64,000 nt of DNA from Modestobacter roseus (lineage in GTDB: Bacteria > Actinomycetota > Actinomycetes > Mycobacteriales > Geodermatophilaceae). Position numbers and translations under genes: made by a program. The stretch lies in the NCBI RefSeq assembly GCF_007994135.1, contig NZ_VLKF01000001.1, positions 2,108,001 to 2,172,000 on the forward strand, in the 5' to 3' direction. Positions within the stretch are counted from its first letter, which is position 1, and the number at the start of each line of letters is the position of its first letter. Of this stretch, positions 1-9,141 are shown piece after piece. A model generated the notes under the pieces. It was given only the letters and a program-made list of their open reading frames with translations. It was not told the DNA's origin and ran no database searches.

Positions 1-1
1 G

Positions 2-235
2 CTCCGACCGACCCGCACCCACCACGCGCACGCGCTGCACGCGCCCTACTGGTGGCTCAAGTGCGCGGTCGGGGTCGACCGGGACACCCGGGCCACCCGG
101 GCCTACCACCGGGTGCTGGTCTGGGACCTCGTGCACCGCCCGTGGGCGACCCGCACCGCCGAGCGGCTGCTGGACCCCCTCATCGGCAAGAGCCTCGTCG
201 TCTACGCGGAGAAGCCGGGGTCCACCGGTGACTGA
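2..235 (+). CDS. C-terminal end of a probable class I SAM-dependent methyltransferase (partial)
   Basis: An open frame enters from the left edge and stops at TGA 233-235, leaving 77 residues. It includes HALHAPYWWLKCAVGV and ends LLDPLIGKSLVVYAEKP, which resembles the C-terminal tail of UbiE-like methyltransferases. The SAM-binding motifs lie outside the window, so the family call rests on the tail only. The next gene starts at GTG 228 inside this one (8-nt overlap), so they are almost certainly co-transcribed with the two glycosyltransferases downstream. Confidence 0.6.
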   Translation, partial: LRPTRTHHAHALHAPYWWLKCAVGVDRDTRATRAYHRVLVWDLVHRPWATRTAERLLDPLIGKSLVVYAEKPGSTGD

Positions 236-1286
236 TCGGCTCCCCGAGGTGCCCGGCGTGCTCTCCGCCGACCAGGTGCGCGCGACGGTGGCCGCCATCG
301 CCGCCGAGCAGGCGGGCGACGGCGCGCTGCCCTGGTACCGCGGCGGGCAGCTCGACGCCTGGGACGCCGTCGAGGCGGCGATGGCCCTCGACGTCGGCGG
401 GGAGCACGCCCGCGCCGCGGCCGCCTACGACTGGCTCGCCGCCCGGCAGCGCCCCGACGGCTCGTGGGCGGCGGAGTACCGGGACGGCGCCGTCGTCGCC
501 CCCGGCACCGAGAGCAACCACGCCGGCTACCTCGCCGTCGGGGTCTGGCACAGCTGGCTGTCCAGCGGCGACGCCGGCCTCGTCGACCGGCTGTGGCCGG
601 CCGTCCGCCGGGCGCTGGACCTGGTGACGGCGATGCAGCTGCCCAGCGGGGCGATCGGCTGGGCGCTGCGCCCCGACGGCACCCCCGACGACACGGCGCT
701 GCTCACCGGGAACGCCAGCCTGTTCCAGTCGCTGCGCTGCGGGATCGCGCTGGCCGACCTGGTCGGCGAGCCCCATCCGGACTGGGACCTCGCCGCGACC
801 GGTCTGGGCACGGCGCTGCGCGAGCACCCCGCGGTCTTCGCCGACCGGTCCCGCTGGTCGATGGACTGGTACTACCCGGTGCTCACCGGCGCGGTCACCG
901 GCCGCGCGGCGGAGGAGCGGCTCGCCGCCGGTTGGGGCACGTTCGTGGTGCCCGGGCTCGGCGTCCGCTGCGTCGCCGACCGCCCCTGGGTCACCGGGGC
1001 GGAGACCTGCGAGCTGGCGCTGGCGCTGGCCGCCTGCGGACGCCGGGACGACGCCGCCGCGCAACTGGCCGCCATGCAGCACCTGCGGGCCGACGACGGG
1101 TCCTACTGGACCGGCCTCGTCTGGCCCGACGACGCCCGCTGGCCGGTGGAGCGGACCACCTGGACCGCGGCCGCCGTGGTGCTCGCCGCCGACGCGATCG
1201 ACGGCACCGGCCCCGCCGGCCGGGTGTTCGCCTCCCCCGCGCACCTCGACGCCCCGGTCGCCGATGTGATCCAGGACCGGGGTTGA
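228..1286 (+). CDS. Prenyltransferase/squalene-cyclase-fold (alpha/alpha toroid) protein
   Basis: The protein has 352 residues and no signal peptide. It carries QW-like repeats typical of the terpene-cyclase/prenyltransferase toroid fold, at about 70-80 (WLAARQRPDGSW), 134-145 (TAMQLPSGAIGW) and 281-294 (AAMQHLRADDGSYW). Databases often label such proteins 'prenyltransferase', but I see no isoprenoid-binding DxDD or protein-prenyltransferase zinc motif, so the toroid may serve another job such as carbohydrate processing. GTG 228 overlaps the upstream methyltransferase by 8 nt. The TGA at 1284-1286 is followed closely by the first glycosyltransferase, so methylation, toroid and glycosyl-transfer steps probably act on one product, perhaps a surface glycan or glycolipid. 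Confidence 0.6.
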   Translation: MTDRLPEVPGVLSADQVRATVAAIAAEQAGDGALPWYRGGQLDAWDAVEAAMALDVGGEHARAAAAYDWLAARQRPDGSWAAEYRDGAVVAPGTESNHAGYLAVGVWHSWLSSGDAGLVDRLWPAVRRALDLVTAMQLPSGAIGWALRPDGTPDDTALLTGNASLFQSLRCGIALADLVGEPHPDWDLAATGLGTALREHPAVFADRSRWSMDWYYPVLTGAVTGRAAEERLAAGWGTFVVPGLGVRCVADRPWVTGAETCELALALAACGRRDDAAAQLAAMQHLRADDGSYWTGLVWPDDARWPVERTTWTAAAVVLAADAIDGTGPAGRVFASPAHLDAPVADVIQDRG

Positions 1287-1315
1287 TCGTCCCCCGTACC
1301 GGGCACCGTGCGCAG

Positions 1316-2173
1316 GTGATCACCGAGCTCGACCCCACGCGGCCGGCGGTGACCTGCGTGGTCGCCAGCCGCAACCGGCGGGAGGACCTGCTGGCGAGCC
1401 TGCCACGGCACGAGGCGCCCGTGGTCCTGGTCGACAACGCCTCCACCGACGACACCGTGGCGGCCGTCCGCGCCGCCCGCCCCGAGGTCACCGTCGTCCC
1501 GCTGCCGGACAACACCGGCGCCCTGGCCCGCACCGTCGGCGTCGAGCGCGCGGGCACGCCGTTCGTCGCCTTCACCGACGACGACTCCTGGTGGGCGCCG
1601 GGCGACCTGGCGAAGGCCGTGGAGATCATGCGCGCCCACCCCCGCCTCGGGCTGCTCGCGGCGCGCATCCTGGTCGGCCCGGAGGAGCGCCTGGACCCGG
1701 TCTGCGAGGTGATGGCGGCCAGCCCGCTGGGCACCGACCCGGACCTGCCCGGCCCCTCGCTGCTGGGCTTCGTCGCCTGCGCCGCGCTGGTGCGCGCCGA
1801 GGCGTTCACCGCCGCCGGCGGGTTCGACCCGGTGGTCCGCTTCCCCGGCGAGGAGGAGCGGCTGGCGCTGGACCTCGCCGCCGCCGGCTGGGGGCTCGCC
1901 TACGTCGACGAGGTCACGGTGCACCACCACCCCTCGACCCGCCGGGATGCCTCCGCCGTCCGGCAGGCCGGGCTGTGGCGCAGCCGGGTGCTGACGGCGC
2001 TGATGCGCTACCCGCTGCGCGACCTCGCCGGCCAGGTGCTCAGCGCGCTGCGCGCCGGGCGGCCGGGTCTGCGGGGCCTCGCCGGCGCGCTGCCCCGGGT
2101 GCCCGCCGCGCTGCGTCGGCGCCGGGTGCTGCCCACCACGGTCATGTCCGGAGTACGGGAGCTGAGGTCGTGA
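1316..2173 (+). CDS. Family 2 glycosyltransferase
   Basis: 285 residues from GTG 1316. A TTG at 1283 in the same frame would add 11 residues and overlap the upstream stop. The N-terminal half has the GT-A nucleotide-sugar fold: VTCVVASRNRR at 12-22, LVDNASTDDT at 38-47, and a metal-binding DDD at 88-90 in FTDDDSWW. An acidic EEE and HHH region follows (PGEEERLALD, then VTVHHHPSTRRD) in the acceptor part. The final 80 residues are basic and lack a clear membrane helix. It overlaps the next glycosyltransferase by 4 nt (GTGA), and the two proteins are clear paralogues. Donor and acceptor cannot be inferred. Confidence 0.85.
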   Translation: MITELDPTRPAVTCVVASRNRREDLLASLPRHEAPVVLVDNASTDDTVAAVRAARPEVTVVPLPDNTGALARTVGVERAGTPFVAFTDDDSWWAPGDLAKAVEIMRAHPRLGLLAARILVGPEERLDPVCEVMAASPLGTDPDLPGPSLLGFVACAALVRAEAFTAAGGFDPVVRFPGEEERLALDLAAAGWGLAYVDEVTVHHHPSTRRDASAVRQAGLWRSRVLTALMRYPLRDLAGQVLSALRAGRPGLRGLAGALPRVPAALRRRRVLPTTVMSGVRELRS

Positions 2174-3105
2174 CGAGCGAACTGGTCGAGCCGGACACCA
2201 CGGGAGCGGGCGCCGACCCGCGGGTCGCGGTCGTCGTCATCACGCACAACCGGCGTGACGAGCTGCTGCTCGCGCTGACCCGGCTGCGCGGGCTGCCCGA
2301 GCAGCCGCACGTGGTGGTGGTCGACAACGGGTCGTCCGACGGCACCGCCGACGCCGTCCGCGGCGAGCACACCTGGGTGGAGCTGATCGCCAGCCCGGAG
2401 AACCTCGGCGCGGTGGGCCGCAATCTCGGCGTCGCCCGGCTGGACACCCCCTACGTCGCCTTCTGCGACGACGACACCTGGTGGGATCCGGGCTCGCTGC
2501 GCGCCGCCGCCGACGCCTTCGACGCCCACCCGCGGCTGGCCGTGGTCACCGCGCGGATCCTGGTCGAGCCGGGCGGCACCGAGGACCCGATCGTCGCCGA
2601 GCTGCGCGACTCCCCCGTCGTCGGCGCCGACTGGCTGCCCGGCCCGGCGCTGGGCAGCTTCCTCGCCGGGGCCAGCGTGCTCCGCCGCGAGGCGTTCGAC
2701 GAGGTCGGCGGGTTCGACGAGCGGCTGTGGCTGGGCGGTGAGGAGGAGCTGATGGCCGGTGACCTCGCCGCCCGCGGCTGGGAGCTCTGCTACCTGCCCG
2801 AGCTCACCATCCACCACCAGGCGAGCACCGCCCGCGACCCGCACAAGCGCCGGGCCGACGGCATCCGCAACACGCTCTGGACGACGTGGCTGCGCCGGCC
2901 GTTCAAGCCCGCGCTGCGCCGCACGCTGCACCTGCTGCGCACCGTGCCCAAAGACCGGGTGACCGCCCGCGGCCTGCTCGCCGCGCTGCGTGGGCTGCCG
3001 TGGCTGGTGCGGGAGCGCCGGGTGCTGCCCCCGCACGCCGAGGCACGGTTCGCCGCCCTGGAGGCCGCTCAGCACCGGTCCACCGCCCGCCGCTACGTCA
3101 GCTGA
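2170..3105 (+). CDS. Family 2 glycosyltransferase (paralogue of the upstream gene)
   Basis: 311 residues from GTG 2170, overlapping the previous stop by 4 nt. GT-A motifs are VAVVVITHNRR near 19-29, VVVDNGSSDGT near 49-59 and the DDD at 100-102 (FCDDDTWW). The acceptor half has WLGGEEELMAGDLA and a conserved HH (LTIHHQAST), matching the layout of the preceding protein. Tandem paralogous GT2 enzymes in one operon usually add successive sugars to one acceptor; that is inference. It is the last gene of this operon, since the following gene lies on the opposite strand. Confidence 0.87.
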   Translation: MTSELVEPDTTGAGADPRVAVVVITHNRRDELLLALTRLRGLPEQPHVVVVDNGSSDGTADAVRGEHTWVELIASPENLGAVGRNLGVARLDTPYVAFCDDDTWWDPGSLRAAADAFDAHPRLAVVTARILVEPGGTEDPIVAELRDSPVVGADWLPGPALGSFLAGASVLRREAFDEVGGFDERLWLGGEEELMAGDLAARGWELCYLPELTIHHQASTARDPHKRRADGIRNTLWTTWLRRPFKPALRRTLHLLRTVPKDRVTARGLLAALRGLPWLVRERRVLPPHAEARFAALEAAQHRSTARRYVS

Positions 3106-3161
3106 GGCCGGGGCAGGTCGACCGACGCCGGAGCGGGTCGGCGCACGTCCGGTGAGCGAGC

Positions 3162-3770
3162 TCAGCTCGCTCGTGCCCCGGTGCGCTCGGACGCCCGGCC
3201 GACCGGGGTGCCGCGGCGGGAGAGCAGGTAGACCCCGACGAGCGCGCCTACCAGGGCGCCCACCGTCACCGTCGTGCGGACCGCCGACCACGCGGGCATC
3301 GCCGGGTCGACGATCTCGGTGGACCGCAGCCCGTCGGCGAGCGCCACCCCCGCGCCGGACCAGTCCCCCACCACGACCGCGGGCTCGACGCGCTCACGCA
3401 CCATCCTGCCCACGGCGTTCGGCTGGAGCGTCGACTCCGCCCCGATCCACCACTCGTACTCGGCATCGTCCGTGGCCACGGCCAGCAGCACCTGGTCATC
3501 GCCGAGCCCGGACTCCACAGCGGTCAGCTCGGCCCAGTCGGCACCCTGCTCCTCGCCGTCGAAGGACGGCACGAAGACCGTGGAGAGGACGATCCCCGTG
3601 CTCGAGCGGAGCTCGGCCACGGCCTTCTCGACCGCCGCGGTCTCGGTACCGAGCACGCCGGACTCGTCCGTGACCGGGGCGTCGAGCGCCAGCGGCTGTG
3701 CCGCACCCGCCACGCCGGCAGGCAGCAGGACGGCCAGCGAGACCGCGAACAACGCAATTCGGGTGCGCAC
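3162..3770 (-). CDS. TPM-domain protein with signal peptide and C-terminal membrane anchor
   Basis: 202 residues from GTG 3770, chosen because AAGGAAG sits about 8 nt upstream. An N-terminal signal sequence (LFAVSLAVLLPAGVAGAAQ) is followed by a TPM-type domain at about 30-150, with an N-terminal DESGVL, then DDQVLLAVATDDAEYEWWIG. A C-terminal helix (VTVGALVGALVGVYLL) and a short basic tail finish it. TPM domains (Psb32/MOLO-1 family) occur in extracytoplasmic membrane-anchored proteins, some linked to repair or quality control. Function here is unknown. It is separated by about 170 nt from the PPTase gene on the same strand. Confidence 0.72.
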   Translation of the reverse strand: MRTRIALFAVSLAVLLPAGVAGAAQPLALDAPVTDESGVLGTETAAVEKAVAELRSSTGIVLSTVFVPSFDGEEQGADWAELTAVESGLGDDQVLLAVATDDAEYEWWIGAESTLQPNAVGRMVRERVEPAVVVGDWSGAGVALADGLRSTEIVDPAMPAWSAVRTTVTVGALVGALVGVYLLSRRGTPVGRASERTGARAS

Positions 3771-3942
3771 CCGACACTTCCTTACACTCGGTGATTGGAT
3801 GATTTCCTCGAGCAGCATCTGCGGCGCCCACGAACGCACGTGCTGCCACGAGCGTGATCGGTGGCGGCGGGCAACGAGAGGCCGCGTCGAGCCATTGCTC
3901 GACACGCCGCCAACCCTTACTCCTGAGTAGCGAAAAGCGAAC

Positions 3943-4716
3943 TCAGGGTTGTTCACACTGGTCACCATCCGAGATGTTCGACGCCCCCGGCCGGCTGTCG
4001 ACACCCATCCTGGCGAGGTCCGCGACCGAGCAGACCACGGGTGGGCCGGCACCGGCGACCGCGATCAGCACGCGCCGATCCGGGTCGCACCAGTCGACCA
4101 GACGGTGGTCGCCGTACCGGCTCACCGACCAACCGTGCCGGCGCCGCGGGCGAGCCAGCCGGGAGAGGTCCACCTCGTGGAGTCCGGCCAACGTCGCCAC
4201 CCCCACCTTGACCAGACACTCCTTGCGCACCCAGTACCGGAGGCCGAGCAGTGCGGGATCGACGGCCGCCGCCACCCGCCGCTGCTCGGCCGGGGACAGG
4301 CCGAGGGCAGGACCGGGAGCCGCCACGCCGGCAGGAGCGGCCGGCATCCTCTCGACGTCCACCCCCACGGGGTGCCAGGCAGCGGTGGCGACCACCGCCC
4401 CCCGGGTGTGCGCCCAGCTGACGTGCACGCCGGGGACCTCGGTGAGGGAGGGCCGCCCGTGCCCCGTCACGCCGCAGGTGGCACACCACTGGCGCACCAT
4501 CAGCTCCGCCGCGGGTCGTCCGGTCAACGCCGCGGCGCACCGGCGCACCAGCAGGTGTGCGGCTTCGTATGCCGCCCGGTCGGCGGGGTCCCGCATCGAG
4601 GCGCTACGGGCCCGTTCGCCCGCACTCAGCAAGCCGGGGTCGCAGCCCTGGAACACCTCGTCGGGCGTGGCCACCGCGACCAGCGGTCGCAGGGCCGCAC
4701 GACGGCACATCCGCAC
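3943..4716 (-). CDS. 4'-phosphopantetheinyl transferase (Sfp-type)
   Basis: About 257 residues. It transfers phosphopantetheine from CoA to the conserved serine of a carrier domain. Signature motifs are present: HPVGVDVER (the GVDVE magnesium-binding motif) and, about 60 residues on, RYWVRKECLVKVG (the WxxKEA-type motif). The arrangement is EntD/Sfp-like, with the substrate arm and GHGRPSL upstream. Start: GGAGGG lies about 5 nt before GTG 4716 and 11 nt before ATG 4710, so I prefer the GTG. The gene is transcribed divergently from the NRPS-like gene at 4972 across 255 nt, so it is the natural activator of that enzyme's carrier domain. Confidence 0.88.
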   Translation of the reverse strand: MRMCRRAALRPLVAVATPDEVFQGCDPGLLSAGERARSASMRDPADRAAYEAAHLLVRRCAAALTGRPAAELMVRQWCATCGVTGHGRPSLTEVPGVHVSWAHTRGAVVATAAWHPVGVDVERMPAAPAGVAAPGPALGLSPAEQRRVAAAVDPALLGLRYWVRKECLVKVGVATLAGLHEVDLSRLARPRRRHGWSVSRYGDHRLVDWCDPDRRVLIAVAGAGPPVVCSVADLARMGVDSRPGASNISDGDQCEQP

Positions 4717-4971
4717 GTCGACCCTCCTCTCCTCCCGACCCTCCTCCGTGCGACGCCCCCGGGACGGTTCAACGCTTCGAAGGCGAACGATCACGACGAG
4801 CAATTTCGCTCGTGGTCGATCTCCAGAAAATGCAACGTGCAGACATCGGGCAACCACGGGACGTGATGATCTTGCGCCATGTCGACCATTCCGGACGAAC
4901 CGGTGGCACGACGCTCCGTTGATACCTAGCGTCGACACGGATTCCAGATTGTCAACTGCGAGAGCGAGCCG
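4717..4971. promoter_or_regulatory. Divergent promoter region of PPTase and Pls-type NRPS, with a 6-bp inverted repeat
   Basis: This 255-nt gap has visibly lower G+C than the flanking genes and must hold promoters for both directions. A perfect inverted repeat, ACGAGC-aatttc-GCTCGT, sits at 4796-4813 and could be an operator. It is unlikely to be a terminator because no gene ends here. I could not assign clear -35/-10 boxes. Confidence 0.45.
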
Positions 4972-7900
4972 ATGACGACCGAGCACGACACCTCGGACTT
5001 CATCCCGGGTTTCACCTCCCCGAGCGATGAGCGGGTCGACTCCCCGGACCGGGCCTTCTCCTTCGCGGGCAACATCGCCGCACCCCCGTCCCCGTCGCGG
5101 CAGGGCACGACCCGGCTCGCCGGGTTCTTCGAGCGTTCGTGCGATCAGAACCCCGCGGCGACCGCACTGGAGTGCGACGGCGAGCGACTGAGCTACACCG
5201 ACCTCGACCAGCGGGCCAACCGGCTGGCCCACCACCTGCTCGGCCTCGGCGTCCGGGCGGGCATGCGGGTCGGCATCCTGCTGGACCGATCGGTGCACAC
5301 CTACGTCACGCTGCTCGCGGTGACCAAGACGGAGGCGACCTTCGTCCCCATCGACCCGGCGGCACCCGCCGACCGGGTGCAGTTCCAGGCCGAGGATGCC
5401 GGCCTCGGCCTGGTGATCACGACCACCCCGTTCGCCGAGACCTGCCGTGCGCTGCCCTGCCGGCCGGTGTACCTGGACCAGCTCGGCGGCGATCTCGCAG
5501 CCGCACCGAGCTGGCGCCCCGACCTGGACACCGGTGGCGACCCGGTCGCCTACATCATCTACACCTCGGGCTCGAGCGGGCGCCCGAAGGGCGTCGAGAT
5601 CGCCCAGTCCAGCATCTGCAACTTCATCGGCATCGTCCCCGTGCTGTACGGCGTGGAGCCGACCGACCGGGTCTACCAGGGCATGACGATCGCCTTCGAC
5701 TTCTCCATCGAGGAGATCTGGCCGACCTGGGCGGTCGGGGCGGCGCTGGTGGCCGGACCCACCGACGGACGGCGGGTGGGCACGGGGCTCGCCGACTTCC
5801 TGGCCGAGCACGAGATCACGATGATCTACTGCGTCCCCACGGTGCTGGCCACCCTCGACCGCACGCTTCCCCTGATCCGCACGGTGAACGTCGGCGGCGA
5901 GGCCTGCCCGCGCGAGCTCGTCGACCGCTGGGGCCCGGGCCGCCGAATCCTCAACACCTACGGTCCGACGGAGGCCACGGTCACCTGCACCATGGCCGAG
6001 CTCCACCCCGGCAAGCCAGTGACCATCGGACGACCGTTGCCGACGTACCGGATCACCCTGCTGGACGACGAGCGACGGCCGGTGGCCAATGGCGAGGTCG
6101 GCGAGATCTGCGTCGGCGGCCCCGGGGTTGCCCTCGGCTACGTCAACCGACCCGACCTGACCGCCGACCGCTTCCTGCCCGACCCGAACGGCTCGCCCGG
6201 CGAGCGGCTCTACCGCACCGGCGACCTGGGGCGCTTCCTCCCCGACGGCGAGCTGGAGTACCTCGGGCGCGCCGATGCCGAGGTCAAGGTCCGCGGCCAC
6301 CGCGTCGACCTCGGCGAGATCGAGGGCACGCTGCTGCAGCACCACCGGGTCACCGCCGCGGTGGTCACGCTGCTGCCCGCGCCGGACACCGGCGGGGAGC
6401 TCGCCGCCTACGTGATCCCCCGCGCCGGGGACGACACCGACGATCTCGTCGCCGAGCTGCACGACATGGTGCTCGACCAGCTGCCGCCGTACATGGTGCC
6501 GTCCTACCTCGACGTGGTCTCCAGCATCCCGATGCTGCCGAGCGGCAAGGCCGACCGGAAGGCGCTCCCCGCACCCCGGGGCCCGCGCCTGATGCGCAGC
6601 ACCGGGGAGCACGTGGCACCGGACACGCCGGTGGAAGCCTGGATCGCCGGGGTGTGGGAAGAGGCGTTCGGGCTGCCCGCCGGCGCGGTGTCGGCCGATG
6701 CCGACTTCTTCGACGCACTGGGTGGCCACTCCCTGCTGGCCGCTCGGATCGTCTCCACGCTGCGCTCCAGCGACCTGGGCGCCGGGTTGTCCATCCTGGA
6801 GCTCTACCGGAACCCGACGGTCCGCTCCCTGGCCGCACACCTGGAGGACGCCGCAGAGCTGGAGGACGCCGTGCGAGCCGGCGCCGCCGGCACCGAGCCG
6901 CGCCGCCGCCCGGCGCCGTCCGCGCGCGGCCGCATCTCCGCCTTCGGCTCGGCGCAGCTGGCCAGCCTCTACGGCATCGTCCTGCTGTTCCTGCTGCCGG
7001 CCGCCGTGCTGTACCAGCTCAACGGCGGGGAGCCGTCGACGACCTTGGTCGCCCAGCTGGTGGTCGTCCTGCCGGCGTTCTTCCTCCTCGTGCGCTGGGT
7101 GCTCCCGGTCGTCGGCTCGCGGCTGCTCTCGCGCGGGCTGCGGCCCGGTGACCACGCGCTGTGGAGCTGGACCCACCTGCGGGTCTGGATCGTGCAGAAG
7201 CTGATGATCATCTCGCCGATGACCGTCCTCAGCGGGTCCCCGTGGGCGGCGACCTACCTGCGGCTGGCGGGCGCCCGGATCGACGACGACTGCCACATCG
7301 GAACGGCGGAGATCAGCCTTCCGGTGATGCTCGACGTGCGCCCGGGCGCGACCGTCGGCTACGGCACACAGCTGCACGGCCACCGGATCGCCGACGGGGT
7401 CCTGTCGCTCGGCACGGTCACCCTGGGGGCGGGCGCCACCATCGGCTCGCAGTCGTTGCTGGAGGCGGGCTCGGCGGTCGAGGAGGGTGGCGTGCTGCGC
7501 GAGCAGTCGCTCCTGCCGGCCGGGCAGGTCGTCCCCGCCGGCGCCACCGGCACCGGGTCACCGGCCCAGGTCTCGGCTGGGACGACCGACCCGGTGCTCG
7601 ACCTGATGATCGGGTGCGCCCGCGCCCCGCGCACCTGGTCGCGCCAGCTGCGCACCGGTTTCGCCGCCGGGATCACCATGCTGGAGCTGCTTCCCTTCGC
7701 CGTCCTGCTGCCCGTGGTCGGGCTCGTCTGGTGGGTGCTGCTCACGTTCGGCCTCGGCCCCGCTCTCGTCGCCACCGCGCTCTCCGGCCCGGTCTTCGTG
7801 GCGGGCTCCCTCGCGCTCGTCCTCGGGTGCCGACGGCTGGCCCTCACCGAGACCCCGCCGGGCGTGCACCACCTGCGCTCTCAGCTGGGGCTGGAGAAGT

Positions 7901-9141
7901 GGCTCGGTGACAAGCTGCTGGAGATGAGCCTGACGCTCAACAACAGCCTGTACGCCACCCTGTACACCTCGATCTGGCTGCGGGCCCTGGGCACCAAGGT
8001 GGGCCGCGGTGCCGAGGTCTCCACCATCGCCAACATCGACCCCGACCTGCTCACCCTCGGCGAGGGCAGCTTCGTCGCCGACATGGCCAGCGTCGGCAGC
8101 GCCACCTACGCCAACGGGCACGTGGCCTTCCAGACCACCGAGATCGGCGCCCGGGCCTTCGTGGGCAACGCCGCCTTCGTCCCGTCCGGGTCGCGGCTGG
8201 GCGACGGCTCGCTGATCGGCGTCCGCAGCCTCCCGCCGACCGGGGGCGCCCCGGCGGACAGCTCGTGGCTCGGCTCCCCGCCCATCAACCTGCCGCGCCG
8301 GGAGACCTACGAGGGGTACACCGAGGAGGAGACGTTCGCGCCCAGCCGTCGTCGGGTCCGGGCCCGGTACGCGATCGAGTTCCTGCGCATCGTGCTGCCC
8401 AGCTCGATCCTGGCCCTGGCGATGTTCGGCACGCTGTACGGCGTCTCCGTGCTCGCGGCGAACCAGGGCCTGCTCGTGACGGTGCTCGTCGCGCCGCTGA
8501 TCGCGCTGCTGTCCAGCCTCGCCGTCGTGGTGGCGGTGGCCCTGCTCAAGTGGGCCGTGATCGGTCGCTACCAGCCGCGCGTCCGGCCGCTGTGGAGCGG
8601 CTTCGTCCGCCGCACCGAGTTCGTCACCGGCATCTACGAGGCCGCCGCCGTGCCCGCCCTGCTGACCTGGCTGACCGGCACCCCCCTGCTCGGCCCGCTG
8701 CTGCGCCTCTACGGGACGACGGTCGGCCGGCGGACGCTGGTCGACACCACCTACGTCACCGAGTTCGACCTCGTCACCCTGGGCGACGACGTCACGGTCG
8801 GCACCAACGCCTCGCTGCAGACCCACCTGTTCGAGGACCGGGTGATGAAGATGGACCACGTCGTGGTCCGGGACCGGGCCAGCGTCGGGGACAAGTCCGT
8901 GGTCCTCTACGGCTCCATCGTGGAGGAGGACGCCACGATCGCCGACCTCTCGCTGGTGATGAAGGGCGAGGTGCTGCCCCCGGGCACCGCGTGGAGCGGC
9001 ATCCCCGCCCAGAAGGTTGGCCGCGCGCCGGCCAGCACGCTGCCGGTACGGGACGACGTCTCCCTCGACGCCGCCGGGATCGAGAACCCCGCGACGGAGA
9101 GCCGGCAGCTCAGCACCGCGTCGACCGAGAGGGGAGCGTGA
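4972..9141 (+). CDS. Pls/PosA-family single-module non-ribosomal peptide synthetase (poly-amino-acid synthetase-like)
   Basis: 1389 residues. Adenylation domain about 50-540: A3 YIIYTSGSSGRPKGV (194-208), A5 NTYGPTEAT (328-336), A7 YRTGDLG (414-420), A10 PSGKADRKAL with Lys526. Carrier domain about 550-630: LGGHSLLAAR with acceptor Ser587. There is no ordinary condensation or thioesterase domain. The rest alternates membrane helices (first pair about 663-682 and 691-713, more near 885-930 and 1140-1190) with three soluble left-handed-beta-helix (hexapeptide) segments. This is the architecture of Pls, which makes epsilon-poly-L-lysine iteratively at the membrane. By motif alignment to GrsA the ten specificity residues read D F E Y N G T V T K; Glu247 could hold a basic side chain (inference). 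It is the head of an operon with the next two genes and is activated by the divergent PPTase. Confidence 0.9.
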   Translation: MTTEHDTSDFIPGFTSPSDERVDSPDRAFSFAGNIAAPPSPSRQGTTRLAGFFERSCDQNPAATALECDGERLSYTDLDQRANRLAHHLLGLGVRAGMRVGILLDRSVHTYVTLLAVTKTEATFVPIDPAAPADRVQFQAEDAGLGLVITTTPFAETCRALPCRPVYLDQLGGDLAAAPSWRPDLDTGGDPVAYIIYTSGSSGRPKGVEIAQSSICNFIGIVPVLYGVEPTDRVYQGMTIAFDFSIEEIWPTWAVGAALVAGPTDGRRVGTGLADFLAEHEITMIYCVPTVLATLDRTLPLIRTVNVGGEACPRELVDRWGPGRRILNTYGPTEATVTCTMAELHPGKPVTIGRPLPTYRITLLDDERRPVANGEVGEICVGGPGVALGYVNRPDLTADRFLPDPNGSPGERLYRTGDLGRFLPDGELEYLGRADAEVKVRGHRVDLGEIEGTLLQHHRVTAAVVTLLPAPDTGGELAAYVIPRAGDDTDDLVAELHDMVLDQLPPYMVPSYLDVVSSIPMLPSGKADRKALPAPRGPRLMRSTGEHVAPDTPVEAWIAGVWEEAFGLPAGAVSADADFFDALGGHSLLAARIVSTLRSSDLGAGLSILELYRNPTVRSLAAHLEDAAELEDAVRAGAAGTEPRRRPAPSARGRISAFGSAQLASLYGIVLLFLLPAAVLYQLNGGEPSTTLVAQLVVVLPAFFLLVRWVLPVVGSRLLSRGLRPGDHALWSWTHLRVWIVQKLMIISPMTVLSGSPWAATYLRLAGARIDDDCHIGTAEISLPVMLDVRPGATVGYGTQLHGHRIADGVLSLGTVTLGAGATIGSQSLLEAGSAVEEGGVLREQSLLPAGQVVPAGATGTGSPAQVSAGTTDPVLDLMIGCARAPRTWSRQLRTGFAAGITMLELLPFAVLLPVVGLVWWVLLTFGLGPALVATALSGPVFVAGSLALVLGCRRLALTETPPGVHHLRSQLGLEKWLGDKLLEMSLTLNNSLYATLYTSIWLRALGTKVGRGAEVSTIANIDPDLLTLGEGSFVADMASVGSATYANGHVAFQTTEIGARAFVGNAAFVPSGSRLGDGSLIGVRSLPPTGGAPADSSWLGSPPINLPRRETYEGYTEEETFAPSRRRVRARYAIEFLRIVLPSSILALAMFGTLYGVSVLAANQGLLVTVLVAPLIALLSSLAVVVAVALLKWAVIGRYQPRVRPLWSGFVRRTEFVTGIYEAAAVPALLTWLTGTPLLGPLLRLYGTTVGRRTLVDTTYVTEFDLVTLGDDVTVGTNASLQTHLFEDRVMKMDHVVVRDRASVGDKSVVLYGSIVEEDATIADLSLVMKGEVLPPGTAWSGIPAQKVGRAPASTLPVRDDVSLDAAGIENPATESRQLSTASTERGA

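Noticed and set aside
3911..3951. Inverted repeat CAACCCT/AGGGTTG as terminator of the PPTase gene
   Set aside because: The right arm overlaps the PPTase stop, and the stem is short with a large loop, so I could not support it.
3943..7383. Very long minus-strand frame opposite the NRPS gene
   Set aside because: Only its 3' part is the PPTase. The rest is a GC-rich shadow of the Pls-type gene with Arg/Gly/Pro-rich, motif-free sequence.
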